The notes beneath the pieces are model-generated. The model was not told the DNA's origin, made no database searches, and was given only the letters and a program-made list of their open reading frames with translations. Source: Synechococcus sp. WH 7805 (GTDB taxonomy: Bacteria; Cyanobacteriota; Cyanobacteriia; PCC-6307; Cyanobiaceae). Taken from it: a stretch of DNA of 64,000 bases. Shown piece after piece: positions 40,309 through 49,588 of this stretch; position 1 is the first letter of the stretch, and each line of letters opens with the position of its first letter. The position numbers and the translations under genes are program-made. The DNA is taken from positions 1,393,008 through 1,457,007 of the forward strand of contig NZ_CH724168.1 of the NCBI RefSeq assembly GCF_000153285.1. Reading direction: 5' to 3'.

Positions 40309-41124
40309 CTATCCAGCCACAACGGGCAACGGCGCCCCGCAGCGATCGCAGTGCAAGGCTTCGCGGCGGTGATCGGCATGGCCGCAATGGGTGCAGACCC
40401 GCGTGTCCTTGCGGATTTGCTGCATTGTTTCCGCAGTGACGATGCCGGTGGGGATGGCAATGATCCCGAAACCGAGCAGCATCACCACCGCCGCCAGCAC
40501 CTGACCCAACACGGTCTGGGGCACAAAATCGCCGTAGCCAACCGTGGTCATGGTCACGATCGCCCAATACACCCCCTGGCCCACGGTCTGGAACTGGGTG
40601 TTGGGGTGACCACTTTCAAACACCACCATCAGATAGCCCAACACCACCTGGGCCATCACCACAAAAAACAAAAACACGCCAATGCGGCGGGCACTGGCCT
40701 TGAGTGCCCGCCCTAACAACTGAGCCTCATCCATGAAGCGCAGCAGCTTGAACACCCGCAGCACGCGGCCGAATTTGAAAATCCAGAGGATCAGGCCGCT
40801 GCTGATCTGCGGCACAAAGAAGAACAACACCGCCGAAAGGTCGATCAGCCCGAAGAAGCTGCGGGCATAGGCCAGTGGCTTCGGGGAGACCCAGAGGTGC
40901 AGCAGGTAATCGGCCATGAACACCAACAGGCAGCCCCGTTCGAGCTCATCCACCCAGGCAGGGATCTCACCGGGTGCAGCCACACGCATCGGATGCGGCT
41001 CCACCAGCAAGCCAGCCACACTGAGCAGGATCGTGCCGAAAATCACCAGGTTGTAGATCCGGCCTGCGCGGGTGTCGGAATCGAGCACAACCCGCCGAAG
41101 CCGCTGGCGCAGGGCACGCTCCAT
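40309..41124 (-). CDS. Voltage-gated-type potassium channel with C-terminal zinc ribbon
   Basis: A 271-residue six-helix channel subunit. S1-S4 occupy about residues 22-130, with S4 FKFGRVLRVFKLLRF carrying R120, R123, K126 and R129 at every third position. S5 is 148-170, the pore has the filter TVGYGD (194-199) and S6 is about 205-228. The cytosolic tail is a zinc ribbon with C244-x2-C247 and C259-x2-C262. It would form tetramers that conduct K+ across the plasma or thylakoid membrane. Its stop is 2 bases from the rnc stop (convergent). A zinc-ribbon tail is uncommon and may sense metal or redox state. Confidence 0.92.
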   Translation of the reverse strand: MERALRQRLRRVVLDSDTRAGRIYNLVIFGTILLSVAGLLVEPHPMRVAAPGEIPAWVDELERGCLLVFMADYLLHLWVSPKPLAYARSFFGLIDLSAVLFFFVPQISSGLILWIFKFGRVLRVFKLLRFMDEAQLLGRALKASARRIGVFLFFVVMAQVVLGYLMVVFESGHPNTQFQTVGQGVYWAIVTMTTVGYGDFVPQTVLGQVLAAVVMLLGFGIIAIPTGIVTAETMQQIRKDTRVCTHCGHADHRREALHCDRCGAPLPVVAG

Positions 41125-41129
41125 GGGAG

Positions 41130-41318
41130 TCAGTCGGCGCTGAGATTGCGGAGTGGCATCGTCACCAGCTTGTCCCAGTTGCCGCCTTCAAAAAGCACGG
41201 CAGCCCGGTCACCACTGATCCGCTGCACAAAGCCGGTGTAACCGTTGTAAATCGAACGCTGATCCACCACCGTCACCGTGGCGCCGGGAAGGATCGGAGC
41301 AGCGGAAGCCATGGCCAT
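41130..41318 (-). CDS. ndhS: NAD(P)H-quinone oxidoreductase subunit S
   Basis: A small SH3-like subunit of photosynthetic NDH-1, near the ferredoxin-binding site of the complex on the cytosolic side of thylakoids. 62 residues from ATG 41318; the frame runs to 41447 but the upstream 43 residues lack family similarity. The conserved core is PGATVTVV...YNGYTGFVQRISGDRAAVLFEGGNWDKLVTMPLRNL (described here in parts), especially VLFEGGNWDKLVT. It lies 5 bases upstream of the potassium channel gene on the same strand. Confidence 0.82.
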   Translation of the reverse strand: MAMASAAPILPGATVTVVDQRSIYNGYTGFVQRISGDRAAVLFEGGNWDKLVTMPLRNLSAD

Positions 41319-41456
41319 GGGATCGATCAGACCTCCAGTATCGCTCCGACAGCCCACGCGCTGTCGTGTCCTAAGTAAGTCTGCGCTGGAATCAACCATC
41401 ACCTTCGTGATGGCATCAAACCGCCTCTGGCGTGAAGCCATGATCAATTAACGATC

Positions 41457-42029
41457 GTGAACGCTTCAGTGGTAATCCCAGCCTTTCCACCCAGTGACGT
41501 CCAAGAGGAAGACCACTGGCTTCCTGTAGGGAAAGTCGTTGGCGCCCAGGGGCTGCGGGGCGAACTGCGCGTCAACCCGGCCAGCGACTTCCCCGAACGC
41601 TTCACCCAACCAGGTCCCCGCTGGCTGCAGACCCAAGGATCCCCCCCTCGGGAAATCGAGCTCACCAGCGGCCGCCAGCAACCAGGCAAAAGCCTGTTCA
41701 TCGTGCGTTTCAAGGGCATCGACAACCGCAGTTCCGCCGAAGCACTGGTGGGACAGACGCTGCTAGTGCGGGCGGATGATCGGCCTCAGCTTGAGGAAGG
41801 GGAGTTCCATCTGCTCGACCTCGTGGGCCTGGAAGCACGGTTGAGCCGTGAGGCCGAGGCGATCGGCACCGTGACGGATCTGATCAGCGGCGGCAATGAC
41901 CTCCTGGAAATCACCCGGCCCGACGGCCGCAAGCTACTGGTGCCCTTTGTGGAGGCGATCGTGCCGGAAGTGAATCTCCAGGACGGCTGGATCCTGCTCA
42001 CGCCACCACCGGGACTGCTGGAGCTTTAG
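41457..42029 (+). CDS. rimM: 16S rRNA processing protein RimM
   Basis: Assembly factor for the 30S head domain that binds ribosomal protein S19. 190 residues from GTG 41457. The N-terminal RimM domain has [18 protein letters not shown], the middle [23 protein letters not shown], and the C-terminal PRC-barrel has [16 protein letters not shown] and [15 protein letters not shown]. It is divergent from ndhS. I see no trmD next to it; the neighbour is a convergent transporter gene. Confidence 0.95.
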   Translation: MNASVVIPAFPPSDVQEEDHWLPVGKVVGAQGLRGELRVNPASDFPERFTQPGPRWLQTQGSPPREIELTSGRQQPGKSLFIVRFKGIDNRSSAEALVGQTLLVRADDRPQLEEGEFHLLDLVGLEARLSREAEAIGTVTDLISGGNDLLEITRPDGRKLLVPFVEAIVPEVNLQDGWILLTPPPGLLEL

Positions 42030-42053
42030 GCCCTGCCGACTCGGTAGCAACGC

Positions 42054-43802
42054 TCACCACAGCAGCAAAGCCGGCACCAGCAGGGAATAGCTCAACGACA
42101 GGGGCCAGCCAAAACGGAAGAAGTCGAGAAAGCGGTAACGCCCGGGGGAAAACACCATCAAGTTGGTTTGATAGCCGATCGGTGAGAGGAAGCTTTGGCT
42201 GGCGGCGAACACCACGGCGATGGCGAAGGTCATCGGCGACAGATTCAGGCCTTCAGCCACCGCGCCGGCGATCGGCAGCAGCAGAGCAACCGCGGCGGCA
42301 TTGCTCAACAATTCCGTGGCCACGAGCGTGACCACGTAGATCACCACCAAGCCCACGTAGGCGGACCGGCCCTGCAGCGCCTGGAGCAAGGCATCGGCCA
42401 CCTGCGCGGCGAGACCGGTTTTCTGCAGCGCCACACTGAAGCTGTAGATGCCCCCAAGCAAGAGATAAAGATCCCAGCGGATCGATCGCAGGGCCGTACC
42501 GGCATCGAGGCAGTTGCCGATCACCAGCACCCCAACCCCCAGGAGCACAGCCGCCACCAGCGGAATCAGCTGGAAACCCGCCAGCAGCAGCACCAACACC
42601 ATCACCGTCACCGCCAATCCCTTGCGGTGGGTGCTGGGCAGGTCGTCATCCAGCTGATCGAGCACAACCAGATCACTGGTCTGCTGCAAACCACGCAAGG
42701 CATCCAACGGTGCCTGGAGCAGCAGCATGTCGCCTTCCCGCAACACGAGCCGGCCGAGGCGGTCCCTGAGAGTGCTGCTGGCGCGGTTCACTGCCAGCAC
42801 GGTGGCATTGAAGCGTTGGCGGAAGCGCAATTCCCGCAGGGTGGCGCCAGCGAGCAGGGAGCCTGAAGGCACCAGCACTTCGGCATGGCGCAGCTGATCC
42901 AAACCATCGGCCAGCAAGGTTCCGGCCAGATCCACCATGCGATCCTGCTGAAGGCGCAACAGTTCCTGGCGATTGCAGCGAAGCAGTAGGCGATCACCGG
43001 CCTGCAGACGCAACTGAGCCAACGGTGGCTGCAGTCGCTGGCCCTGACGGTGCACGTCCAGCACATCCACATCAAAGCGGCGCTGCAATCGGCTGCTGCG
43101 CAGGGTCACACCGCAGAGGGGGGAGACCGCCGGCAGCACCACTTCCGTGAGATAGCCGTCCTGACTGAGGGACCTGAGGTTTTCAGCCTCCGGCTGACCA
43201 TGGTCGGGAAGCCAGCGGCTGCCGAGCACGAGGTACCCAGCCCCGAGCAGCCAAACGGGGACGCCGATGGTGGTGAAACTGAGCAATTCCAGGCGGCCAT
43301 AGCCAAGGCTGGTGACCAGATCACTGGCCAGCAGGCTGGTGGAGGTACCGATCAGCGTGAGCGTGCCACCAATCAAGGTGGCGAACGAAAGGGGCATCAA
43401 AATGCGCGAAGGGCTCACCCCCCGGCGCTGGCACCAGCCCTGAAGCACGGGCATCAGGATCGCCACAATCGGTGTGTTGGGGATCAACCCGGAGATCGGT
43501 GCCACCACAAAGCCGAGCACCGCCATCAGCTGGGTGGGGGTGCGGATGCGCGGGGACGCCAGAAGCTCACGCAGACGATCCAAGGCGCCGCTGTGCAACA
43601 GCCCGTTCGCGAGTACAAACAGACCCAACAAGGTGATGAGAGCCGGACTGCCAAAACCAGCCAGGGCCTCTGAAGGCGTGAGCACGCCGGTAGCAATCAG
43701 CAGGGCGGCGGCCGTCAAGGCCACGAGTTCTGGTGCTAACCAGCCACCGATGAAGGTGACGATGGCCAGCACAAGCAGAACAGCGGTGATCGCAGCACTC
43801 AA
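42054..43802 (-). CDS. SLC13/DASS-type anion transporter with two TrkA-C domains
   Basis: A 582-residue permease in two membrane halves (about 1-200 and 395-582), with two RCK-C (TrkA-C) domains between them at about 215-375 (each has the LRLQAGDRLLLR or LVLREGDMLLLQ strand). Transporter motifs are SGLIPNTPIVAILMP and LLSNAAAVALLLPIA, the two pseudo-symmetric SNT-like hairpins. Relatives move sulfate, dicarboxylates or bicarbonate with sodium; the substrate cannot be decided here. Sulfate would suit the three sulfotransferases in the window. The start overlaps the stop of the upstream HU-fold gene (ATGA). Confidence 0.88.
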   Translation of the reverse strand: MSAAITAVLLVLAIVTFIGGWLAPELVALTAAALLIATGVLTPSEALAGFGSPALITLLGLFVLANGLLHSGALDRLRELLASPRIRTPTQLMAVLGFVVAPISGLIPNTPIVAILMPVLQGWCQRRGVSPSRILMPLSFATLIGGTLTLIGTSTSLLASDLVTSLGYGRLELLSFTTIGVPVWLLGAGYLVLGSRWLPDHGQPEAENLRSLSQDGYLTEVVLPAVSPLCGVTLRSSRLQRRFDVDVLDVHRQGQRLQPPLAQLRLQAGDRLLLRCNRQELLRLQQDRMVDLAGTLLADGLDQLRHAEVLVPSGSLLAGATLRELRFRQRFNATVLAVNRASSTLRDRLGRLVLREGDMLLLQAPLDALRGLQQTSDLVVLDQLDDDLPSTHRKGLAVTVMVLVLLLAGFQLIPLVAAVLLGVGVLVIGNCLDAGTALRSIRWDLYLLLGGIYSFSVALQKTGLAAQVADALLQALQGRSAYVGLVVIYVVTLVATELLSNAAAVALLLPIAGAVAEGLNLSPMTFAIAVVFAASQSFLSPIGYQTNLMVFSPGRYRFLDFFRFGWPLSLSYSLLVPALLLW

Positions 43803-44437
43803 GAGCGGGACACGCGGGAGAAAAAGCCGGTGAACTTGTTGTTGTTGCTGAACGAGCAGCTATGGAAGCGCAACGGTCCGAGCTTGAACGAATCGCCAGC
43901 ATCAATGCGCTGCTGGATCTCGGAGGCGAGCGCCTTGGCGACACTCTTCACGGCCTTGGCCTCAAAGCCACTGGACTCGCTGACGTCCTTCACCCAGTCG
44001 CGGAAAGCGGTGGCAGGGATCTTCTCGCTTTCAGACGGTGCAGAGCCAGAATCACTCTCGTCAGGGTCTTCAATTAATAGGGGCTCATCACTGGTTTCCG
44101 TGTTGTCACTGAAGCCGTCCAGCAAGGGAACAAGCTTTTGGGCTTCCTGCAGTGAAAGACGCTGATCCAGGGGCAGCAGATTGGGATACGAACGGAACAC
44201 CTGATCCCATGGGCAATTGCGCAGCCAACCATCGGGAAGTTCCGAGGGTGAACCAAACAACGCCACCTGCATTTTGCCGTCGGCAAGGAAGCATTTCAGA
44301 TCGCGGATGGTTTCGATAACCTCCAGAGAAACAGAGTCACCCCCTTTATCAGATGGTCCGGATTCCCAGAGGGGCTGTGGAGCCACGTTCTGATCAGATG
44401 AACCTTTGCCGAAAAAATTAGAAAGATTTTTTAACAT
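43799..44437 (-). CDS. Unknown N-terminal domain with C-terminal HU-like helical domain
   Basis: 212 residues from ATG 44437 (a TTG at 44458 is possible). The N-terminal ~130 residues are unrecognised, ending in an acidic linker (EDPDESDSGSAPSESE). The last ~75 (PATAFRDWVKDVSESSGFEA to KLGPLRFHSCSF) follow the hydrophobic pattern of the helical half of HU/IHF proteins and align with the neighbouring 89-residue gene, but the DNA-binding beta arm is missing. The gene is coupled to the SLC13 transporter by a 4-base overlap. DNA binding is doubtful; a dimerisation module derived from HU is more likely. Similarity judged by eye. Confidence 0.65.
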   Translation of the reverse strand: MLKNLSNFFGKGSSDQNVAPQPLWESGPSDKGGDSVSLEVIETIRDLKCFLADGKMQVALFGSPSELPDGWLRNCPWDQVFRSYPNLLPLDQRLSLQEAQKLVPLLDGFSDNTETSDEPLLIEDPDESDSGSAPSESEKIPATAFRDWVKDVSESSGFEAKAVKSVAKALASEIQQRIDAGDSFKLGPLRFHSCSFSNNNKFTGFFSRVSRS

Positions 44438-44569
44438 AGTAAAAATCCATAAGGTCAATCAAATCAAGCTTTTAGAGAAAAAAATCCGCGACGAGGTTGA
44501 AGCATTTCCCACGCCGCGGATAGAAGCAATTCCCTTTGGTCACATCCAGTGGATGCAACAGCAATTCAA

Positions 44570-44839
44570 TCAGCCCACCTCCTCTGTCGCGCTGTCTTCT
44601 TTCACCGTGCGGCGGCGAAGCGTTGCTGTCTTGCGCTCAGGGCGAGCAGGCTTATCGCCTTCTGCTTCCCGAGCGGGCTGCGTGCGAGGAGTGAATACAA
44701 GCCCCGGGAGTTGGAGCTTTTCGCCATTGTCAATGGCTTCACCGATGCGCTCAAGAAGCGCTTTAGTGATCTTGCGCACTTTTCCTGCCGGAATTTTTTC
44801 CGCTTCAGAAATAGACGCTGTGATGTCTTTGATGCTCAT
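44570..44839 (-). CDS. HU-like small protein lacking the DNA-binding arm
   Basis: 89 residues, ATG at 44839. Residues 1-55 match the helical dimerisation half of HU: a first helix SIKDITASISE, then IPAGKVRKITKALLERIGEAI, then NGEKLQLPGLVF as the beta turn. Where HU continues into its beta arm this protein switches to a charged tail (REAEGDKPARPERKTATLRRR) ending acidic. Basic residues in the tail might contact nucleic acid. It lies upstream of the larger HU-like fusion on the same strand; homologous domains in adjacent genes suggest heterodimers. Local DNA is more AT-rich than the surroundings. Confidence 0.72.
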   Translation of the reverse strand: MSIKDITASISEAEKIPAGKVRKITKALLERIGEAIDNGEKLQLPGLVFTPRTQPAREAEGDKPARPERKTATLRRRTVKEDSATEEVG

Positions 44840-44965
44840 CAGCTACCTCATCGAGGTGAGAGTGAAAGGGTTATTCGTCGCTATCCGCGACCCCTTGTTC
44901 TTATTTATAGCCGATCGTTCATCACTTGAGCTCGCTTCAATCCAGATTCCAAACAGCACACTGAG

Positions 44966-46078
44966 TCACGCCCCCAAAGCCAACACCCGGCGATACAGCT
45001 GCTCAGGCGACTGAGTGGGCTGCAGATCACCGCGGTCGTCCAGGTTGCTCAAGCTCGGATACGTGCCGAAGAACGGCCCTGGGATGCGATCACCCATCAG
45101 CAAAGCCACCGAAGCACTGCCGTGATCGGTGCCGCCCGACCCGTTTTCCTGCAGCCTGCGTCCGAACTCACTCACCGCCAACAGCGTCAGCGCCGGCCGC
45201 TGCTTCATGGCCTGCAAGCCAGCATCCAATCCCGCCAAAGCCAGGGCCAGCTGGTTGAGCACCCGCTGATGGCGGCGGCCCTGGTTGTTATGGGTGTCAT
45301 AACCACCCTGGGCCAGAGCCAGCACCGGCGGGCACTGGCCACTGCCAATCAGGCGCAGGGCCAGCGCCACCTGCCGGCCCAAGCTGCCCGCCGGTAAGTC
45401 CAACCCCACCGGCGGTGGGGCCAGCACGCCACGTAACCGTTCCAGCTCCCTGGCACCGGCCGATTCCAAAGCGATCATCTGACGCAACACCGGGCTGGCC
45501 TCCACCACCAGCGGGCTGGGTGCCTGCAAGGATCGGCCGCTTAATTGCGCAGGCCCCAGCTGGAGTGCCAGCGGCGTACCACCTTCCGTGGCGGCGCAAC
45601 CAGACGCATCCAAAGCCACCAGTGGACCGACCTGAGCCCTGGTGCCGTAGGCCCGGGCCAGCCAGCCGGCACCCTCACCGGAGGCATCACCCACGGCCCA
45701 TTGATCCGCCGCCTTGAAATGGCTGCGCTTGGGGCTGGACCAGCCCACACCGAGGGCAAAGCCCAGGCGTCCACGCCGCCAGAGAGGTGCCAATGGCGCC
45801 AGGGCCGGGTGCAGAGCCAATCCATCAGCAAGAGCAATGGCGTCATCGCCGAGGGCCAGGGTGGGCCGGGCCCGGCGGTAGGCAGGATCACGGATCGGCG
45901 CCAGGGTATTGAGGCCGTCGTTACCGCCGCGCAGCTCCAACAGCACCAACACGTGCGACGACGACGAAGCCCCGCGGCCGGAAGCAAAGGCCTGCGCCAG
46001 CGCCCCCAAGCCGCCGGTGGCGGCAGCTGCGGCCACACCGGTGAGCAGGGTGCGGCGAGAGAGATGAAGCTCTGACAT
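44966..46078 (-). CDS. DUF1501 family protein, Tat-exported
   Basis: 370 residues from ATG 46078, which overlaps the DUF1800 stop by one base (TGATG). The N-terminus is a twin-arginine signal (LSRRTLLTGVAAAAATGG), so it should be folded before export to the periplasm. The body has the DUF1501 pattern: LVLLELRGGNDGLNTLAP near residue 45, a central GYDTHNNQGRRH, and VSEFGRRLQENGSGGTDHG, resembling metal-binding residues of the alkaline-phosphatase/sulfatase superfamily. Biochemical function is unknown. DUF1501 and DUF1800 genes commonly occur as a pair. Confidence 0.88.
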   Translation of the reverse strand: MSELHLSRRTLLTGVAAAAATGGLGALAQAFASGRGASSSSHVLVLLELRGGNDGLNTLAPIRDPAYRRARPTLALGDDAIALADGLALHPALAPLAPLWRRGRLGFALGVGWSSPKRSHFKAADQWAVGDASGEGAGWLARAYGTRAQVGPLVALDASGCAATEGGTPLALQLGPAQLSGRSLQAPSPLVVEASPVLRQMIALESAGARELERLRGVLAPPPVGLDLPAGSLGRQVALALRLIGSGQCPPVLALAQGGYDTHNNQGRRHQRVLNQLALALAGLDAGLQAMKQRPALTLLAVSEFGRRLQENGSGGTDHGSASVALLMGDRIPGPFFGTYPSLSNLDDRGDLQPTQSPEQLYRRVLALGA

Positions 46079-47244
46079 CAGCGCAAGGCAGGCGATAGAC
46101 CCAGCTGCCACACCGGATCAGCAAACAGGGCAGCGACGCTGTCACGATCGGCGGCGGCCGGCAAAGCCAGAGCCAACGGCGGCAGATCGGTGAGATTGGC
46201 GGCCAAGGTGGATGGCAGTTGACGCGTGTCCCAAACCTCCTCATCGGCCAGCAACTGCTGCAGGGTGCGGCGGCGGGCCTGCAACCAGCGCAGGTTCAAC
46301 CATTCCTCATTCACTGGCCACCCCTTCACCGAGGGTGGTTCAAACGGTGCCTGCCCCATGGCGCGCAGCCCGCGCAGGCTGATCGCAATCGCATCGGGGT
46401 GGTCACTGCCCAGCAGCTGCAGGCTGCGCACCACCAGCTCCAGAGGATCGCGCAGACGCAGGCCCTGGCGCTGACTCTGCTCAGCCTCCGGCGAGGAGGC
46501 CAAGGTTTGCATCAGCCAAGGCAGGGATAGATCCTGCGCCCGCCAGCCGGTGGCCACGGCCTGCAGTCGTGCCGGGGAGGGGTCGGTGCCAATGCAACGC
46601 CGCCACACCCGGCGCGCGATATGACTCGCGGTGGCTGGCTGCTCAGCCAACCAGGCCGCCAAGCTGGGGGCATCAAAGGCCTCGGTACGCCCGAGGATGG
46701 TGTGGGGCCCGGAATCATGGCGGCGGGGCATGAGCTCCATCTGGCCATCCGCTTTCAGGCGATAGCCGGTGAGGGCCCGGGCAGCTTCCTTCACATCGGT
46801 TTCGCTGTAGTTGCCTTCGCCTAGCGAAAACAGCTCCAGTAGCTCCCTCGCCAGATTTTCATTGGGATTGCGGCGGTGATTGGCCGGCCCATTGAGGGAA
46901 ATCTGCAGGGCGGGATCCAGCAGCATCGCCTCTAGCAATTGGCCGTAGCTGCTGTTCAAGTGCTCCCGAATCGTGGACACACTGGCGTTCAACAGTCCTG
47001 GTCGGCCCAACTGCCGGCGGTTCACCGGAAACAATCCGAGCCAGAGCTGCACCTGCCAGGCCTCACGACCTACTGACCCAGATGCCTGTAGATCCTCCAA
47101 CCAACCCTGCTGCAAATCCTTGGACTGCTGGCGCTTGCAGCTGCGCCGCTCATCCCGCGACAGAGCCTTGCAATTGGGAACTGAAGTAACCAAGCAGCGC
47201 CCGGGAATGTGGTGTAAGGAATTTAGTGCCGGCGGCCGATCCAT
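46078..47244 (-). CDS. DUF1800 family protein
   Basis: 388 residues from ATG 47244 (open frame continues to 47340). Family features are SYGQLLEAMLLDPALQISLNG, RRNPNENLARELLELFSLGEGNYSETDVKEAARALTG and the late SVKGWPVNEEWL segment. No clear signal peptide precedes it. The function of DUF1800 is not established; it is usually encoded with DUF1501, here in the same order with a one-base overlap. It is divergent from gmd across 162 bases, which should carry both promoters. Confidence 0.87.
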   Translation of the reverse strand: MDRPPALNSLHHIPGRCLVTSVPNCKALSRDERRSCKRQQSKDLQQGWLEDLQASGSVGREAWQVQLWLGLFPVNRRQLGRPGLLNASVSTIREHLNSSYGQLLEAMLLDPALQISLNGPANHRRNPNENLARELLELFSLGEGNYSETDVKEAARALTGYRLKADGQMELMPRRHDSGPHTILGRTEAFDAPSLAAWLAEQPATASHIARRVWRRCIGTDPSPARLQAVATGWRAQDLSLPWLMQTLASSPEAEQSQRQGLRLRDPLELVVRSLQLLGSDHPDAIAISLRGLRAMGQAPFEPPSVKGWPVNEEWLNLRWLQARRRTLQQLLADEEVWDTRQLPSTLAANLTDLPPLALALPAAADRDSVAALFADPVWQLGLSPALR

Positions 47245-47406
47245 TCGGCGGCAGTGGCATCTCGAAGCACCTTTGATCAACTTGTGAAGGGAGCAGATCT
47301 CCCAAGCGACACACAAGTCCCTGCGATCCCTGGAGGGCACGCGGGCTTTTGATGCTGGAGTCGCTGTGGGAAAGTATTGAAAATTTCAGCACCCTGCTAA
47401 GGACTG

Positions 47407-48546
47407 ATGATAAAAAAAGCCTTAATTACCGGTATCACCGGTCAAGACGGCAGCTACTTAGCGGAGCTCCTCCTGGAGAAAGGTTACGAGGTGCACGGCA
47501 TCAAGCGACGGACTAGCAGCTTCAACACCAATCGGATTGATCACCTATATCAGGATCCCCATGAAGAAGATCCAAGGTTGATCCTCCACTACGGCGATCT
47601 CACCGACAGCACCAACCTGATTCGGATCGTCCAGCAGGTGCAGCCGGATGAGATTTACAACCTTGGGGCCCAAAGCCATGTGGCGGTGAGCTTCGAAGCG
47701 CCGGAGTACACCGCCAACAGCGATGCTCTCGGCACCCTCAGGATCCTGGAGGCTGTGCGGATTCTGGGGTTATCAGACACAACCCGGATTTATCAGGCCA
47801 GTACCAGTGAGCTGTATGGCCTGGTGCAAGAGGTGCCACAGAAAGAGAGCACGCCTTTCTATCCGAGAAGTCCCTATGGCGTGGCCAAGCTCTACGGCTA
47901 CTGGATCACGGTGAACTACCGCGAGGCCTACGGCATGTATGCCTGCAACGGCATCCTGTTCAATCACGAGAGCCCCAGGCGCGGTGAAACCTTCGTGACC
48001 CGCAAAATCACACGAGGCTTAGCGCGGATCAATGAAGGGCTTGAGGATTGCCTATTTATGGGCAATCTCGATTCCCTGCGGGACTGGGGTCATGCCCGGG
48101 ATTACGTGGAGATGCAGTGGCGGATGCTGCAGCAGGAGGGGCCACCAGAAGACTTCGTGATTGCCACTGGCCGGCAGGAGAGCGTGCGGCGCTTCATCGA
48201 GCTCACCGCAGATGCACTGGGATGGGGTGCGCTGGAATGGGTAGGCCAGGGGCTGGATGAAGTGGGTCGCCGCAGCACCGGCGAAGTGGTGGTGCGGATT
48301 GATCCGCGCTATTTCCGCCCAGCGGAGGTGGAGACGTTGCTGGGTGATCCCAGCAAGGCCCATGAGAAACTGGGTTGGACACCTACCACCACTCTTGAAG
48401 AGCTGGTTGCTGACATGGTGAAAGCCGATAGAGAGGAAGCACGCAAAGAGGCGATCCTGAGGTTGAAAGGATTCAATGTGGTGGGATCAATGGAGAACCC
48501 ACCGACGAATCCAGCTGCAATTCGGGGCAAGCGGAGCCAAGGCTGA
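47407..48546 (+). CDS. gmd: GDP-mannose 4,6-dehydratase
   Basis: Converts GDP-mannose to GDP-4-keto-6-deoxymannose, the branch point to GDP-L-fucose, GDP-perosamine and GDP-rhamnose. 379 residues; short-chain dehydrogenase fold with GITGQDG (9-15), catalytic T133 and E135 in ASTSELYG, and Y157-x3-K161 in [24 protein letters not shown] is the substrate loop. The stop overlaps the fcl start by one base (TGATG). It opens the surface-polysaccharide island and has normal high G+C, unlike the genes from fcl's second half onward. Confidence 0.97.
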   Translation: MIKKALITGITGQDGSYLAELLLEKGYEVHGIKRRTSSFNTNRIDHLYQDPHEEDPRLILHYGDLTDSTNLIRIVQQVQPDEIYNLGAQSHVAVSFEAPEYTANSDALGTLRILEAVRILGLSDTTRIYQASTSELYGLVQEVPQKESTPFYPRSPYGVAKLYGYWITVNYREAYGMYACNGILFNHESPRRGETFVTRKITRGLARINEGLEDCLFMGNLDSLRDWGHARDYVEMQWRMLQQEGPPEDFVIATGRQESVRRFIELTADALGWGALEWVGQGLDEVGRRSTGEVVVRIDPRYFRPAEVETLLGDPSKAHEKLGWTPTTTLEELVADMVKADREEARKEAILRLKGFNVVGSMENPPTNPAAIRGKRSQG

Positions 48547-49502
48547 TGGAAAAGCTGATCCACAAAGACGACTGCTTTTTTGTGGCCGGCCATCGCGGCA
48601 TGGCGGGCAGCGCGATCTGCCGGGCCTTAAAACGCAGTGGTTACGAGAACCTGCTCACAGCAAGCCGAGATGAGTTGGACTTGCTTGATACCCAGGCCGT
48701 GCAGCGTTGGTTTGCAAACAACAAGCCGTCTGTTGTTGTACTTGCGGCAGCCAAGGTGGGCGGTATTCATGCCAATGACACCTATCCAGCTGATTTCTTA
48801 TTGGAGAACCTCAAGATTCAAACTAATGTCATTGAAACAGCATGGTGCAATGGAGTTAGGCGCTTGCTGTTTTTGGGAAGCAGCTGCATTTACCCGAAGT
48901 TTGCTGAACAGCCGATCAAAGAAGAATCGTTATTGACTGGCGCCTTGGAACCGACGAATGAGTGGTATGCGATAGCCAAGATTGCGGGGATTAAATTGTG
49001 TGAGTCATTGAGGAGGCAACATGGTTTTGACGCGATTAGTTTGATGCCTACGAATTTGTATGGGCCTGGAGATAACTATCATCCTGAGAATAGCCATGTG
49101 TTGCCTGCTTTGATCCGACGTTTTTATGAGGCAAAAGAATCAGGAGCGGAGACTGTGACCTGTTGGGGGACAGGGTCGCCGATGCGTGAGTTCTTGCATG
49201 TGGATGACCTCGCGGAAGCCTGCGTTTATGCGCTAGAAAAATGGAATCCATATTCTGAAGAAAATAAATTTTTAAATGTTGGCACAGGAGTTGACATAAC
49301 TATTCGAGAGCTCGCCAAATTAGTTGCAAATGCAATCGGCTATGAAGGCTCTGTTATCTGGGATAGTGCAAAACCTGACGGCACTCCGAAAAAACAGCTG
49401 GACGTCTCTAATATCAATAAACTTGGCTGGAGCGCTAAAATCAAATTGAACCAAGGAATAAAAAGAACTGTCATAGATTTCATCTCGGAACAAGCCGGAT
49501 AA
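48546..49502 (+). CDS. fcl: GDP-L-fucose synthase
   Basis: Epimerase-reductase that makes GDP-L-fucose from the Gmd product using NADPH. 318 residues with the nucleotide loop GHRGMAGSA (15-23), the SSCIYP segment, catalytic EWYAIAK (Tyr-x3-Lys), and NLYGPGDNY followed by REFLHVDDLA. The gene is compositionally split: the first half is near 50-55% G+C and the last third is near 35%, as in the following AT-rich block. The protein looks intact, so any recombination junction preserved the frame. Confidence 0.95.
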   Translation: MEKLIHKDDCFFVAGHRGMAGSAICRALKRSGYENLLTASRDELDLLDTQAVQRWFANNKPSVVVLAAAKVGGIHANDTYPADFLLENLKIQTNVIETAWCNGVRRLLFLGSSCIYPKFAEQPIKEESLLTGALEPTNEWYAIAKIAGIKLCESLRRQHGFDAISLMPTNLYGPGDNYHPENSHVLPALIRRFYEAKESGAETVTCWGTGSPMREFLHVDDLAEACVYALEKWNPYSEENKFLNVGTGVDITIRELAKLVANAIGYEGSVIWDSAKPDGTPKKQLDVSNINKLGWSAKIKLNQGIKRTVIDFISEQAG

Positions 49503-49588
49503 AATAATTTCAAACCTCGATTACACTTCGCAAATAAACACTAATTTCTTTTTTTCAGAACCTTTTAATCATCCTCACACCTAAGCAC

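Noticed and set aside
44406-45014. 202-residue plus-strand frame
   Set aside because: Antisense to the two HU-like genes, with no motif.
49561-49588. Yfr1-like small RNA motif (CATCCTCACAC)
   Set aside because: The core does not match the invariant Yfr1 sequence and no stem-loops flank it.
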